DNA of 64,000 nt from Parendozoicomonas sp. Alg238-R29 (GCF_947331445.1 NZ_CAMZOG010000003.1:40884-104883); one strand, 5' to 3'; shown: positions 37,004 through 46,332, numbered from the stretch's first letter. Notes: generated from the sequence alone by a model not told the origin. Made by a program: numbers and translations.

Positions 37004-38485
37004 TTAAATTTCTCTCCTGACTCTTACATTGATAGCAGCAGAAATACGGATAGTTGTGAGCAAACCCATATATGTCGCACTCAGAGCAACATTTCTGGCA
37101 ATTGCATAAACGCCCCGTGGATAAAGCCACGGCAGGTGCTTCTCCAGCTGTACCAAACTTTTGTTAGTTATCCATGAGCTGTCAGCACTGGGAAGCAATG
37201 TTATTTTCGGCATGCCAACGCTCTGGGATTCATAATCATCAATGAAGATTCCACCGCTGGCGCCGTTACTTATCAACGTATGTGATTGAGACTGTGCAGG
37301 AATAGCTTTTGCCGCTAGCTTTGAAACGTCGTCAACATCAAGAGATAGAGCCGTATCAGCGTGACTCCAAGTGTATCCTTCCCAATGGGAAGTGAATGAT
37401 TCTTCCTCGTCTGCAAACAAAGAGGTTTCTATTAATTCAGGAACCTGTTCGAGAATACCTTTACTGATGGGGTTTAAAAGAGGCTTGCCATACCCCAGCA
37501 AGTAATTCAAAGACTGCACTATCTTGTATTGATCATCCTTATTATATACCCGTTGGATCCAGCGTTTTTCCAGTGCCTCAGTCCACCAGATTCCTGACCC
37601 TGTTTCTCCAAAATTAACGGGAAACCGTATCAAGCGTGGTTCCTGAATATTTGAGTGCAGACGAAGATACAGTGAGAGCTGCGATTTCTTATCAACTGTT
37701 TCCTTCGCGCCATAAAAGCTGATCTTGGTAATACCATTGGTTCGAGCGCTCTCATGTAAGGCCACCAATGCTTCTTCATAGCCTGTCTGGTGAGGTTCGT
37801 TCTGAATCGACGTTGGATGTATTTTCATATCGATCCGGGGAAATGGAAGACCTTCGACCAGGGCATCACTCGCTACAAAACTAAAAGAAAAATACTTTCC
37901 TAAACTTTCTGGATATAGCTTGATATGGCTTCGGCTAGTTCTGATTAAACCAAGTTGCCAGAAGATTTCTGGAAGATTAGACACTACAGCTGGAACCAAA
38001 GCAGCTCCTCTCTGTGCCCAAAACAAATTACTCTTTCCCCCCAGAGCTTTGATCAGGGGTTGAGAATTAAAGCTTGCTACGCCCACCCGCCATATAAGCT
38101 CGAATTGAGACATGGAGCTTGCCACATCAGAGAGCAGCCCCCCAGCCAGAAGATACTCTCCAGAACCTTCCTCTAAAGAACATATGGCGGGTAACAATCC
38201 TAACGATAAAGCATGATCGTAAAACAACTCCCAACCTCGCCCCGTATAACCGTAGGGTGCAGGCTTTAACGACTCCAGCTTCTCGGTCGGCAATATCTGC
38301 CATTCCGGATGGACATTCAGCAGCTCCCGAGCTGTGTCTTCCAGTTCTCTTTCCTGTATTGGCAAAACCTCGGCAACGGTTAGTGGAACAACAGTCATTA
38401 CCAGCAAACAAAAAAGGAGTAACCGAATAAAACAGAGTCGTTCTGAATGACTGTAACCTGAATGCAGACCTCTGAACCTTTGCAT
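37004..38485 (-). CDS. Exported protein of unknown family (paralogue group, 493 aa)
   Basis: From ATG 38485 (AAGAG upstream; GTG 38506 is an alternative) it has a hydrophobic export signal (IRLLLFCLLVMTVVPLTVAE). It aligns by eye with the preceding-coordinate gene over most of its length: HPEWQILPTEKLESLKPAPY, YDHALSLGLLPAI, LPEIFWQLGLIRT, RTNGITKISFYGAKE, WWTEALEKR, QYKIVQSLNYLLGYGKPLLN and LISNGASGGIFIDDYES. It lacks the Ser/Pro tail. A hydrophobic or amphipathic C-terminus (YMGLLTTIRISAAINV) may be membrane-associated. The two genes are tandem duplicates 85 bp apart. No enzyme motif recognised. Confidence 0.76.
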   Translation of the reverse strand: MQRFRGLHSGYSHSERLCFIRLLLFCLLVMTVVPLTVAEVLPIQERELEDTARELLNVHPEWQILPTEKLESLKPAPYGYTGRGWELFYDHALSLGLLPAICSLEEGSGEYLLAGGLLSDVASSMSQFELIWRVGVASFNSQPLIKALGGKSNLFWAQRGAALVPAVVSNLPEIFWQLGLIRTSRSHIKLYPESLGKYFSFSFVASDALVEGLPFPRIDMKIHPTSIQNEPHQTGYEEALVALHESARTNGITKISFYGAKETVDKKSQLSLYLRLHSNIQEPRLIRFPVNFGETGSGIWWTEALEKRWIQRVYNKDDQYKIVQSLNYLLGYGKPLLNPISKGILEQVPELIETSLFADEEESFTSHWEGYTWSHADTALSLDVDDVSKLAAKAIPAQSQSHTLISNGASGGIFIDDYESQSVGMPKITLLPSADSSWITNKSLVQLEKHLPWLYPRGVYAIARNVALSATYMGLLTTIRISAAINVRVRREI

Positions 38486-38657
38486 AGCTAGCTCTTGAAA
38501 TTTCACAAGCCCATAGAAATAGCCCAGTTCCTGACCTTTACAAGAGAGTGTACCTCTGATTTATCTCAGGCTTCTGCACAGTGATGAGTTTGCAACTTTG
38601 CTTTTGTATTCATTATGCTTGCCAGCATTAACTTCACATACACGAGCTACCAGCCCC

Positions 38658-39197
38658 ATGACTATACGCAGCTACCAGGGCAAAACACCCTCATTGGGCG
38701 ACAAGGTTTTTGTTGACGACACAGCTGTCGTATTGGGGAATGTTTCAATAGGCACAGACAGCTCTATATGGCCCTGCGCGGTCATTCGAGGGGATATGCA
38801 CGAGATCCGTATTGGTGAACGCACCAGTGTTCAGGATGGTTCTGTGCTTCATATTACCCATGCAGGCCCCTACAACACCGATGGCTGGCCTTTGCATATT
38901 GGTGATGATGTCACCATCGGCCATAACGCCACACTTCATGGCTGCACAATCTACGACAGGGTTCTTATCGGTCTTGGCGCAATTGTGATGGATGGTGCGG
39001 TTGTGGAGTCAGAAGTTCTTGTTGCGGCAGGTGCTATGGTTCCACCAAAAGCGCATCTACAAAGTGGGTATGTGTACAAAGGCAATCCAGCCAAGAAAGC
39101 CCGCCCTCTTACCGATAAAGAGCGGGACTTCTTTCTGTACTCTTCAAAAAACTATGTTCGATTAAAAAACAAACACATGGAAGAGCAGGGCGGTTAG
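38658..39197 (+). CDS. Gamma-class carbonic anhydrase-like protein
   Basis: 179 aa from ATG 38658. It is a left-handed beta-helix protein with hexapeptide repeats (VVLGNVSIGTDSSIWPCAV, VTIGHNATLHG, VLIGLGAIVMDGAVVE). Metal-ligand histidines are present: HITHAG near residue 70 and GHNATLHGC near 93-98. Members of this YrdA-type branch may be carbonic anhydrases or have lost activity; the sequence cannot decide. A longer frame to 38598 lacks support. It is convergent with maiA, overlapping by 4 bp. Confidence 0.88.
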   Translation: MTIRSYQGKTPSLGDKVFVDDTAVVLGNVSIGTDSSIWPCAVIRGDMHEIRIGERTSVQDGSVLHITHAGPYNTDGWPLHIGDDVTIGHNATLHGCTIYDRVLIGLGAIVMDGAVVESEVLVAAGAMVPPKAHLQSGYVYKGNPAKKARPLTDKERDFFLYSSKNYVRLKNKHMEEQGG

Positions 39198-39820
39198 CCT
39201 TTATCAGGCTGACTCTCAGGAGCAGCCTGAATAAATGCGTCCAACGTCATGCAGTGATCCCAGATGCCGAGAATTTTGGGGAATGGGGAAAGGTCCATAG
39301 CAAAACGTTTGGCATTTTTCACCTGAGGAATCAGACAAATATCCGCCAAGGTCGGTGTATTCCCCACACAAAAGGGAGTAGCTTCAACCTGTTGCTCCAA
39401 AGCTTCAAAACTCTTGGCAATCCAGTGGTAATACCAGGTAGTTACTGCTTCCTCGCTCTGCGACAAATCATTTTGCAGATACTTAAGCACCCGGGAATTA
39501 TTCAAGGGGTGTATATCACAGGCGATCCCATAGGCCATGGCTCGAGTCTGAGCCTTTTCCCAGCCAAGCTTTGGCAACAGGGCTGGTTCCGGGTAAGTTT
39601 CATCCAGCCACTCAATAATTGCCAGCGACTGTCCCAGCACACCTTCCTCTGTCCCTAATGCAGGAACAAGCCCCATGGGGTTTACTGCTTTATATTCCTG
39701 CTCATTTTGCTCACCATTAAGCAGATTGATTGCAACCTGCTCATAATCCAAACCTTTCAGGTTCAGAGCGATACGGGTTCGAAATGCAGCAGAGGAACGG
39801 AAATAGCTGTAGAGTTTCAC
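39194..39820 (-). CDS. maiA: Maleylacetoacetate isomerase
   Basis: Glutathione-dependent zeta-class GST that isomerises maleylacetoacetate to fumarylacetoacetate in tyrosine breakdown. 208 aa. The N-terminal thioredoxin domain carries the active-site SSAAFRTRIALN motif (Ser 9-10, Arg 14) that binds glutathione, and GQSLAIIEWLDETYP near residue 65. The C-terminal all-helical domain has TLADICLIPQV. It is the last gene of the Phe/Tyr cluster, 15 bp after the UPF0178 gene. Confidence 0.94.
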   Translation of the reverse strand: MKLYSYFRSSAAFRTRIALNLKGLDYEQVAINLLNGEQNEQEYKAVNPMGLVPALGTEEGVLGQSLAIIEWLDETYPEPALLPKLGWEKAQTRAMAYGIACDIHPLNNSRVLKYLQNDLSQSEEAVTTWYYHWIAKSFEALEQQVEATPFCVGNTPTLADICLIPQVKNAKRFAMDLSPFPKILGIWDHCMTLDAFIQAAPESQPDKG

Positions 39821-39835
39821 GGTTCGCCTTTCTTG

Positions 39836-40282
39836 TTATTTGTGTTGCGCCAAAAATTTGTCCAGTGCATTAGCAAAATCCATTCGTTCCCGGTTTCCCA
39901 ACGGTGGCGAGCCTCCGGATACCTGACCAGTACTGCGCATTTCTTCCATAAAATTCCGCATAGCCAGACGGTGACGTATGTTTTCCTGATCGTAAAATTC
40001 ACCCCGGGGATTCAGGGCATGCGCACCTTTCTGCAACACTTCAGCAGCCAGTGGAATATCTGCCGTAACAATCAAGTCACCCGCAGAACACTCCTGCACA
40101 ATATGACTGTCGGCCACATCAAATCCTGATGGAACCTGAACCGCTGTTATCAGAGGGGAGGGAGGTGTGCGAAGATACTGGTTAGCCACCAGCGTCAGTT
40201 CGGTTTTTGTACGCTGAGAAGCTTTAAACAAAATTTCTTTTATGACATTGGGGCAGGCGTCGGCATCAACCCATATTTTCAT
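39836..40282 (-). CDS. UPF0178 (YaiI/YqxD) family protein
   Basis: 148 aa from ATG 40282, starting [17 protein letters not shown], the signature of the DUF188/UPF0178 family, whose fold is PIN-like. Conserved acidic residues D6 and D8, [22 protein letters not shown] near 75-95, and the C-terminal NFMEEMR are present. Function not established; a nuclease-like fold is suggested for the family. It lies between fahA and maiA, though it has no evident part in tyrosine catabolism. Confidence 0.9.
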   Translation of the reverse strand: MKIWVDADACPNVIKEILFKASQRTKTELTLVANQYLRTPPSPLITAVQVPSGFDVADSHIVQECSAGDLIVTADIPLAAEVLQKGAHALNPRGEFYDQENIRHRLAMRNFMEEMRSTGQVSGGSPPLGNRERMDFANALDKFLAQHK

Positions 40283-40365
40283 TGGAACAACCTGGAAGAA
40301 TCTATGGCTGCAGAGTGTCACAGCCAAGGAATCTTGTCATCCGTTCTAAACAGTACTGCTCACCT

Positions 40366-41355
40366 TCAGACATCCTCACTCAGGGGGGTAACCTGTTGAT
40401 CTATCGCTCCGAATATTGATTGCTTTGATGCGTTTAGCATTTCTATCCGTACACGTTCTCTAAACTTCAAAAAGCAGGTTTCCGGCTGGCCCTTTTCAAG
40501 GGTTTCCAACATTCGCCGCTCTGCGATACAACAAGAGCCAACACTTCGATCTTTATTCGAAATAGTACCGGAACCAATAATTGTTCCTGCTCCAAGGTGA
40601 CGTGTTTTGGCAGCATGGGAAATCAGTTCGAAAAAGTTAAAAGTCATATCTGTTGCGCAGTCAGGCTGGCCAAAAAGCTCTTCTCCTCTGTAAACCAGTA
40701 AGGGCAGGTGAACCATTCCATCTTTCCAACTTACACCAAGCTCATCTGGGGTAACGAAAACCGGAGAAAAGCTGGAGGCAGGTTTGCTCTGCACAAAGCC
40801 AAAACCTTTTCCTAATTCAGCCGGAATCAAATTTCGAAGGGAAACATCGTTCACCAAACCCAGCAAACGGATAGAACTTGCTGCATCGCTCTCCGTTGCT
40901 CCCATGGTCACATCACCAGTCACAACTATGATTTCAGCTTCAAAATCTATACCCCAATCCTCACTTGCCAGATCAATATCATCACAAGGGCCAAGCATTT
41001 GATCGGAACCGCCCTGATACATTAATGGATCAGTCCAGAAGGACTCCGGCATTTCTGCGCCACGTGCTTTGCGAACCAGTTCCACATGATTCACATAGGC
41101 ACTGCCATCCAGCCACTGATAAGCTCTGGGTAACGGCGCAGCAAACAACTCACGGGAATAGTCCACCGCTGCCGGATAATCTCCGGCATTCAGTCTTTCA
41201 TAAACTTTTTCCAGCGCGGGGGCTGCGGTTTCCCAATGATCCAGAGCTTCCTGCAGGGTTGCTGCAATATCAGATACTGCCACCAATCGGGAAAGGTCTT
41301 TGGAAACAACCACCAGCTGCCCATCTCGTCCTGCTTTCAGAGAACCCAATTTCAT
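40366..41355 (-). CDS. fahA: Fumarylacetoacetate hydrolase
   Basis: Final enzyme of tyrosine degradation: splits fumarylacetoacetate to fumarate and acetoacetate. 329 aa from ATG 41355, with GGAG seven bases upstream; the ATG overlaps the hmgA stop as ATGA. The FAH fold is marked by the metal site LASEDWGIDFEAEIIVVTGDV near residue 160 and HLGAGTIIGSGTISNKD near residue 250. It belongs to the shorter bacterial type. Cotranscribed with hmgA. Confidence 0.94.
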   Translation of the reverse strand: MKLGSLKAGRDGQLVVVSKDLSRLVAVSDIAATLQEALDHWETAAPALEKVYERLNAGDYPAAVDYSRELFAAPLPRAYQWLDGSAYVNHVELVRKARGAEMPESFWTDPLMYQGGSDQMLGPCDDIDLASEDWGIDFEAEIIVVTGDVTMGATESDAASSIRLLGLVNDVSLRNLIPAELGKGFGFVQSKPASSFSPVFVTPDELGVSWKDGMVHLPLLVYRGEELFGQPDCATDMTFNFFELISHAAKTRHLGAGTIIGSGTISNKDRSVGSCCIAERRMLETLEKGQPETCFLKFRERVRIEMLNASKQSIFGAIDQQVTPLSEDV

Positions 41356-42515
41356 TCGGTTTCTCCTTCGCACGCTTCGGAAGACTTCCACGAGTTAACA
41401 TAACTTTTGTCTTCTACCGGCCACAAGGTATCAACCATTTTCAGTGGCCGACGGGAATCAATCATAACGGCCACTTCGTCGGTCTCTGTGGCAGGATTTA
41501 CCAGACTCTTTTCCAATGCTTTGGGGTGAGGACCATGGGGGAACCCACAAGGGTGAAAAGTCATCATGCCTTCATCAATATTGTCGCGGCTGAAGAAATT
41601 ACCCCGGTGATAAAACAGCACTTCGTCGTAGTCATCGTTGTTATGGAAGAATGGTACTTTCAAAGCACCAGCATCAGTTTCCACAGGTCGGGGAACAAAA
41701 GTACAAACCACCAAGCCGGAACCGACAAAGGTAGAATGCACCGAAGGTGGCAGATGGTAGCGATGACTCATGATTGGGCGAATATCTCGCCAGTTGATCC
41801 GCAACACCATATTGGTACCGTGCCATCCAACGGCGTCCAGAGGATTAAACGGGTAGGTCACTTTGGAAATATGACCTTCACGTTTTACATAAATCTTCCA
41901 TCTATGTTCATCTTGCTGATCCAGAAAACGATCGTTGATTTTCGGGTGATCAAGACAAGCCGGATCAAAAATCGCGTTATAACCAGCCAGCCCTTTATCC
42001 GGGAGAGAAAACAAACCATCGGTGTTTTCAATCATCAGAAAAGAACAGGGTTCCGATATGTCTATACGCCATGCTGTTCCTCGTGGAATCAGCAGATAAT
42101 CGCCATCCCGAAAGCTCAAATGCCCATAGTCACAGAAAAGATCGCCTGTACCGTTGTGAACAAATAACAGCTCATCTCCGTCACTGTTGCGTGCCAGATA
42201 CTCCATATCCCGCGACAGTTTCCAGAACCGCAGTCGAACATCCCGGTTATAAAGAAGTGGTGCAGACAGCCATGGACTTATAGCTTCAGAGTGCAATTTG
42301 TTCAGATCAAAAGCATGGGGGCGAAGAGGACCTTCCCATTTTTCCCACCCTGTTGGCGGGTGTTTGTGATGCATGTGAGAAACCGGGCCATAAAAACCTT
42401 CCCGACCCAGTTCTCTTTCATAGGTTCCCTTTGGTAGATCACAATGAGCCTGCCGGGATGATTCCCCCTCACGAACCGGAAGGCCGTGAGTATATTTATT
42501 ATTCATTTTTAACAT
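41352..42515 (-). CDS. hmgA: Homogentisate 1,2-dioxygenase
   Basis: Iron(II) ring-cleavage dioxygenase making maleylacetoacetate from homogentisate. 387 aa, shorter than the ~430-aa Pseudomonas enzyme and closer to the compact bacterial form. Cupin segments DELLFVHNGTGDLFCDYGHL near residue 115 and the C-terminal iron-site region FHPCGFPHGPHP with EVLFYHRGNFF are present. Starts at 42515 or 42506 are both possible. It lies between phhB and fahA on the same strand. Loss of the downstream steps would lead to pigment accumulation in such strains. Confidence 0.92.
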   Translation of the reverse strand: MLKMNNKYTHGLPVREGESSRQAHCDLPKGTYERELGREGFYGPVSHMHHKHPPTGWEKWEGPLRPHAFDLNKLHSEAISPWLSAPLLYNRDVRLRFWKLSRDMEYLARNSDGDELLFVHNGTGDLFCDYGHLSFRDGDYLLIPRGTAWRIDISEPCSFLMIENTDGLFSLPDKGLAGYNAIFDPACLDHPKINDRFLDQQDEHRWKIYVKREGHISKVTYPFNPLDAVGWHGTNMVLRINWRDIRPIMSHRYHLPPSVHSTFVGSGLVVCTFVPRPVETDAGALKVPFFHNNDDYDEVLFYHRGNFFSRDNIDEGMMTFHPCGFPHGPHPKALEKSLVNPATETDEVAVMIDSRRPLKMVDTLWPVEDKSYVNSWKSSEACEGETE

Positions 42516-42569
42516 CCAATGTTGTTTCTATGCTGCGTTGAATCCTTAACGCAGATCTATCAGATAAAA

Positions 42570-42911
42570 CTAGTCGCCAAAGGCCTTATCCGTTCGGGCT
42601 GCCAAAATGAAATCATTTTTGTGCAGCCCTTTGATGCTGTGACTCCACCATGTCACTGTGACTTTCCCCCACTCTGTTAAAAGGGCTGGGTGATGGCCTG
42701 CGGTCTCTGCCAATTCACCAATTGCATTGGTAAATTCCAGAGCTTTTTTAAAATTAGAGAATTGGAAAACTCTTTCCAGTTGAAGAATTCCTCCTCTATT
42801 TTCCATACACCACTTCGGCAGCTGCTTGAGCAACTCCGCAATTTCAGGTTCTCTCAACAGCGCAGCCCGGGCTTCACAGGGCGCACACTTTGATTCTGAT
42901 AACTCACTCAC
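42570..42911 (-). CDS. phhB: Pterin-4a-carbinolamine dehydratase
   Basis: 113-aa enzyme that recycles the tetrahydrobiopterin-type cofactor used by phenylalanine hydroxylase. The active-site region is [20 protein letters not shown] near residues 73-92, with the His-His pair and the later His. Its position 21 bp after phhA matches the Pseudomonas phhAB pair. An N-terminal CAPCEARAA segment with two Cys is often seen in bacterial members. Confidence 0.95.
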   Translation of the reverse strand: MSELSESKCAPCEARAALLREPEIAELLKQLPKWCMENRGGILQLERVFQFSNFKKALEFTNAIGELAETAGHHPALLTEWGKVTVTWWSHSIKGLHKNDFILAARTDKAFGD

Positions 42912-42932
42912 GGCATCACCTACTCATTGTCA

Positions 42933-43715
42933 TCAGTCGTTGGTAAAGAGTGGTGGCAGAAGGCCTGTCTGGCGAGCTTCCGCCACCATTAACATAATAT
43001 CCTGCTTGCTGAGGTCATTCAGTTCAGACATATGATCGATGATGTAGTACAAAGGCTGAAGAATATCGATTCGATAGGGAGTTCGCAGCGCCAGCACCGG
43101 ATCAAACCGCTCCCGCCTCGGAGCAATACTTTCAACACTCCACCTGGTTTCCTTGGGACTAGAAAGAATACCCCCTCCATAAATACGCAAACCGGTAGGA
43201 GTATCAATCAAACCAAACTCTACAGTGAACCAGTAAAGCCTTGCCAGATACACCCTTTGTTCGTGTGTGGCGGACTTACCTAACTTCCCATAAGTGTGGG
43301 TAAAGGCGGCAAAAGAAGGATTGGTTAACAGTGGGCAGTGGCCGAATACTTCATGGAAGATATCCGGCTCTTTCAGATAACCCATGTGCTCAGGGCGACG
43401 AATAAAGGTCGCTACCGGAAACTTCTTATCCGCTAACAAAGAAAAAAAACGGTCGAAATCAATCAGTGCCGGAACCCGCTCAACCTGCCAGCCTGTAGCT
43501 TCTGCCAAAACCTTATTCAGCTCATCGAGTTGTGGAATATGACCGTGAGGAAGATGCAGCCTCTCCAGCCCATCCAGATATTCCTGACAGGCGTGCTCGG
43601 GCATCAGGTTAATCTGCTGCTCAACTAATTTCGCCCAGGTTTCATGCTCCTGCTCGGTGTATTGAATAACACCGTCTGCATCTGGTTCACGGGCGACGTA
43701 CGATGACTCTTTCAT
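42933..43715 (-). CDS. phhA: Phenylalanine 4-hydroxylase
   Basis: Non-haem iron, pterin-dependent enzyme converting Phe to Tyr. 260 aa, the monomeric bacterial type. The iron ligands are His121 and His126 in FHEVFGHCPLL and Glu166 in YWFTVEFGL. It starts at the base where hpd stops (TAATG, 1-bp overlap), so translation is coupled to hpd. Together with phhB this feeds tyrosine into the pathway; the transaminase making 4-hydroxyphenylpyruvate is not in the window. Confidence 0.97.
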   Translation of the reverse strand: MKESSYVAREPDADGVIQYTEQEHETWAKLVEQQINLMPEHACQEYLDGLERLHLPHGHIPQLDELNKVLAEATGWQVERVPALIDFDRFFSLLADKKFPVATFIRRPEHMGYLKEPDIFHEVFGHCPLLTNPSFAAFTHTYGKLGKSATHEQRVYLARLYWFTVEFGLIDTPTGLRIYGGGILSSPKETRWSVESIAPRRERFDPVLALRTPYRIDILQPLYYIIDHMSELNDLSKQDIMLMVAEARQTGLLPPLFTND

Positions 43716-44854
43716 TATTGCCCTGCCTGCTGCGGCCCTTGGAGAAGGTCACCCTGAGCCGCCTGATTGGCGAGCACGCCTCGCGCCACCTGGTCTCTTT
43801 CAATGCTCTCAAACAGTGCCTGAAAATTCCCTTCACCAAAGCCTTCATCACCTTTCCGCTGAATCACTTCGAAGAAAATAGGGCCAATAACCGTGTCGGT
43901 GAAAACCTGCAGAAGCAGACCACCATGATCATCACCATCCAGAAGAATACCCCGGCTCTTCAATTCCGCAACATTCTCACCATGATTGGGCAACCGTTCA
44001 TCCAGCATGTCGTAGTAGGTAGCTGGAGGGGGAGACATAAACTTCACACCTGCGCTACTTAAAGAACTCACTGTTCTTTGAATGTCATTTGTACTCAGGG
44101 CAATGTGCTGAATACCTTCCCCTTTATATTGCTGGAGAAACTCCTCAATCTGGCTGTTGTCATCGGAGGATTCATTAATAGGGATGCGGATTTTTCCACA
44201 GGGGCTGGTCATTGCCCGGGACTTAAGGCCAGTCAGTTTGCCTTCAATATCAAAGTAACGAATCTGTTTGAAGTTAAAGTAATGCTCATAAAAAGCTGCC
44301 CACCGGTTCATATTGCCCCGGTAAACATTGTGAGTCAGATGATCGATTTCATACATTCCAAAGCCAGAATGCTGATCACTCACATTATCTAAAGGCTCAA
44401 AATCCACATCATAAATCGATCCCTTGTCACCATAACGATCAACAAAATAAATATGCGCGCCGCCAATGCCTTCTATACCGGGAATATTCAATTCCATATA
44501 GCTGGCTTGTGATTTCAAAGGGCTGGCACCCAGTTTTAAAGCGCGCTCCATTGTGTACTTGGCATCCGCCACACGAAAGGCCATTGCGCAGGCACAGGAG
44601 CCATGACGGTTCATAAAATCATGACTGAAACCGGAACGTTCGGCGTTGATTAGAAAGTTAACCTCTCCCTGACGCCACAAAGTGACATTCCGGGAACGGT
44701 GCTTCGCAATAGCTTTAAAACCAAGAGAGGAGAATAACATTTCCAGCTCATGAGGGTCTGCCGCGGCAAACTCAACAAACTCAAAGCCGTCGGTTCCCAT
44801 TGGGTTGCCTTCAGAAATAAAACCTTCCTTGGGTGAACTAAGAAGAGCATCCAT
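43715..44854 (-). CDS. hpd: 4-Hydroxyphenylpyruvate dioxygenase
   Basis: Converts 4-hydroxyphenylpyruvate to homogentisate. 379 aa with two vicinal-oxygen-chelate domains. Iron ligands: His in IDHLTHNV near residue 180, His in GEGIQHIALST near 255 and Glu in GPIFFEVIQRKG near 335. It is the first gene of the Phe/Tyr catabolic cluster; the promoter should lie within 44855-44980. A GGAGGCTC-like site precedes the start codon. Confidence 0.96.
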   Translation of the reverse strand: MDALLSSPKEGFISEGNPMGTDGFEFVEFAAADPHELEMLFSSLGFKAIAKHRSRNVTLWRQGEVNFLINAERSGFSHDFMNRHGSCACAMAFRVADAKYTMERALKLGASPLKSQASYMELNIPGIEGIGGAHIYFVDRYGDKGSIYDVDFEPLDNVSDQHSGFGMYEIDHLTHNVYRGNMNRWAAFYEHYFNFKQIRYFDIEGKLTGLKSRAMTSPCGKIRIPINESSDDNSQIEEFLQQYKGEGIQHIALSTNDIQRTVSSLSSAGVKFMSPPPATYYDMLDERLPNHGENVAELKSRGILLDGDDHGGLLLQVFTDTVIGPIFFEVIQRKGDEGFGEGNFQALFESIERDQVARGVLANQAAQGDLLQGPQQAGQ

Positions 44855-44981
44855 AAGAGCCTCCGTGCCCTATAGTCATTCTTAACTTAAAAAGTATAGA
44901 GCCGCTCAGGCAAATAGCTGCAAGGAAGATTGGGCTTCAGAAGGATTGGGACTTAATCATGAGTTTCTTAGCTCCATAAAC

Positions 44982-45011
44982 AAAAAAACGGAGCACAAAG
45001 CTCCGTTTTTT
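44982..45011. terminator. Bidirectional Rho-independent terminator
   Basis: AACGGAGC and GCTCCGTT arms around a 5-nt loop (ACAAA), flanked by A-run on the left and T-run on the right. It lies 17 bp after the stop of the leftward acetate-permease gene, whose transcript it should end before the hpd promoter. Confidence 0.85.
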
Positions 45012-45027
45012 ACAGCCCTGCAAACCG

Positions 45028-45624
45028 TTATGCAGGAACTACCTGACCAGTCATCTGTGCAGGATGTGGCGCACCGATAGGCATAACAGTACGACCATAC
45101 TTCTCGTTCAGTACCAGAGCAAAAGCTTCATACAGAGCACTTGCTCCACAGAAGATACCAACATATCCAGCCAGAATGCCAATCGCATGGTTTCCGGTGA
45201 AGTCTTTAGCTGCCAGCAGGAAGAAAAGAATAGCCAGAGAACCAAAAACAATCTGACCAATGCGTGGACCAGCCAGAGTGCCCAGGAAGAAGAAGGTCGT
45301 GAAGATTCCCCACAGCAGCAAATACCAGCCAACAAATGCGGCAGATGCTGGTGCAGCCAGCCCCAGTGCAGGCAGAGTCCAGATCATAACCAGAGACCAC
45401 CAGAACAGACCGTAAGAAGTAAATGCAACTGTGCCAAAGGTGTTGCCCTTACGGAACTCCATCATGCCAACCAGGATCTGAGCCAGACCACCGTAGCAGA
45501 TGCCCATAGCGAGAATAACTGCGTTCAGCTCAAAAAAGCCTGCGTTGTGCAGATTGAGGAGAATTGTTGTCATACCGAAACCTGCCAGACCGAGTGGGGC
45601 AGGATTTGCGCTGCTGGTAGCCAT
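45028..45624 (-). CDS. satP: Acetate/succinate permease (GPR1/FUN34/YaaH family)
   Basis: 198 aa from ATG 45624. Six hydrophobic helices and the family signature NPAPLGLAGFGMTT near residue 8 place it in the YaaH/SatP group of acetate channels. Further typical pieces are GICYGGLAQILVGMMEFRKG and FGTVAFTSYGLFWWSL. Its nearness to the tyrosine cluster, whose end products are fumarate and acetoacetate, may be metabolic or accidental. It has its own terminator. Confidence 0.92.
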   Translation of the reverse strand: MATSSANPAPLGLAGFGMTTILLNLHNAGFFELNAVILAMGICYGGLAQILVGMMEFRKGNTFGTVAFTSYGLFWWSLVMIWTLPALGLAAPASAAFVGWYLLLWGIFTTFFFLGTLAGPRIGQIVFGSLAILFFLLAAKDFTGNHAIGILAGYVGIFCGASALYEAFALVLNEKYGRTVMPIGAPHPAQMTGQVVPA

Positions 45625-45787
45625 GAAGAGAGCCCTAAGAGAGTATTTTGTGTGCATTATTGAAAAAACACACACAAAATTGAAAAGTTGGGTGAATTTT
45701 AGAGAGCGGGAATTATTGTTTCAATAGAACTGCGGAAAGCCGCTAAATAACTAGCATTTATTCATAGTGCCAGTGATTTTACCTTGG

Positions 45788-46285
45788 TTATCTATTAACC
45801 AAAGGCTGTGCGTATCCCAGCTCCATATCCCACGGAAACCTTACCCAGGTGTCCTGGGAAAACTTATCAACAAAGGTATCAACAAGCTTCTCCCCAGAGG
45901 GTTTTACATAGAGGGTGGCAATATGTGCAGCTGATAACAATCTTCTGACCTCCCGAAGAGTTGCTCCGGTATCAACAAGGTCATCAATTACCAAATATCC
46001 CTGCCCATCTGTTTCAAGCATGGTATTTTTGATTACTTTCAACTCACCCACCTGCTGATGATCGTCATAGCAGGAGATACAGAGCGTATCGATCAACCGA
46101 ATATTTAATTCACGGGCAATAATAGCTGCAGGAATCATTCCTCCGCGGGTAACAGCAATAATGCCCTCCCATCTTTTATTATCTCCCGGTGCTTTTTTAA
46201 GCAATTCCCAGGCAAGTTCTCTACTATCCCGGTGTAATTCTGACCAGGTTTTTATAACGTCTTTGGTATAGGGCGACGAAGTCAT
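45788..46285 (-). CDS. gpt: Xanthine-guanine phosphoribosyltransferase
   Basis: Purine salvage enzyme converting guanine or xanthine plus PRPP to nucleotides. 165 aa from ATG 46285. The PRPP-binding motif is LVIDDLVDTGATLR near residue 96-109, and GIIAVTRGGMIPAAIIAREL and the C-terminal WVRFPWDMELGY match Gpt of enteric bacteria. The reading frame extends to 46411 without a credible start. It fits functionally with the nucleotidase and nucleoside channels at 59.9-63.3 kb. Confidence 0.9.
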   Translation of the reverse strand: MTSSPYTKDVIKTWSELHRDSRELAWELLKKAPGDNKRWEGIIAVTRGGMIPAAIIARELNIRLIDTLCISCYDDHQQVGELKVIKNTMLETDGQGYLVIDDLVDTGATLREVRRLLSAAHIATLYVKPSGEKLVDTFVDKFSQDTWVRFPWDMELGYAQPLVNR

Positions 46286-46332
46286 TGGCAGAGCGATTTT
46301 TGTTGGGTGAATTAAAAATTCGCACAATATTA

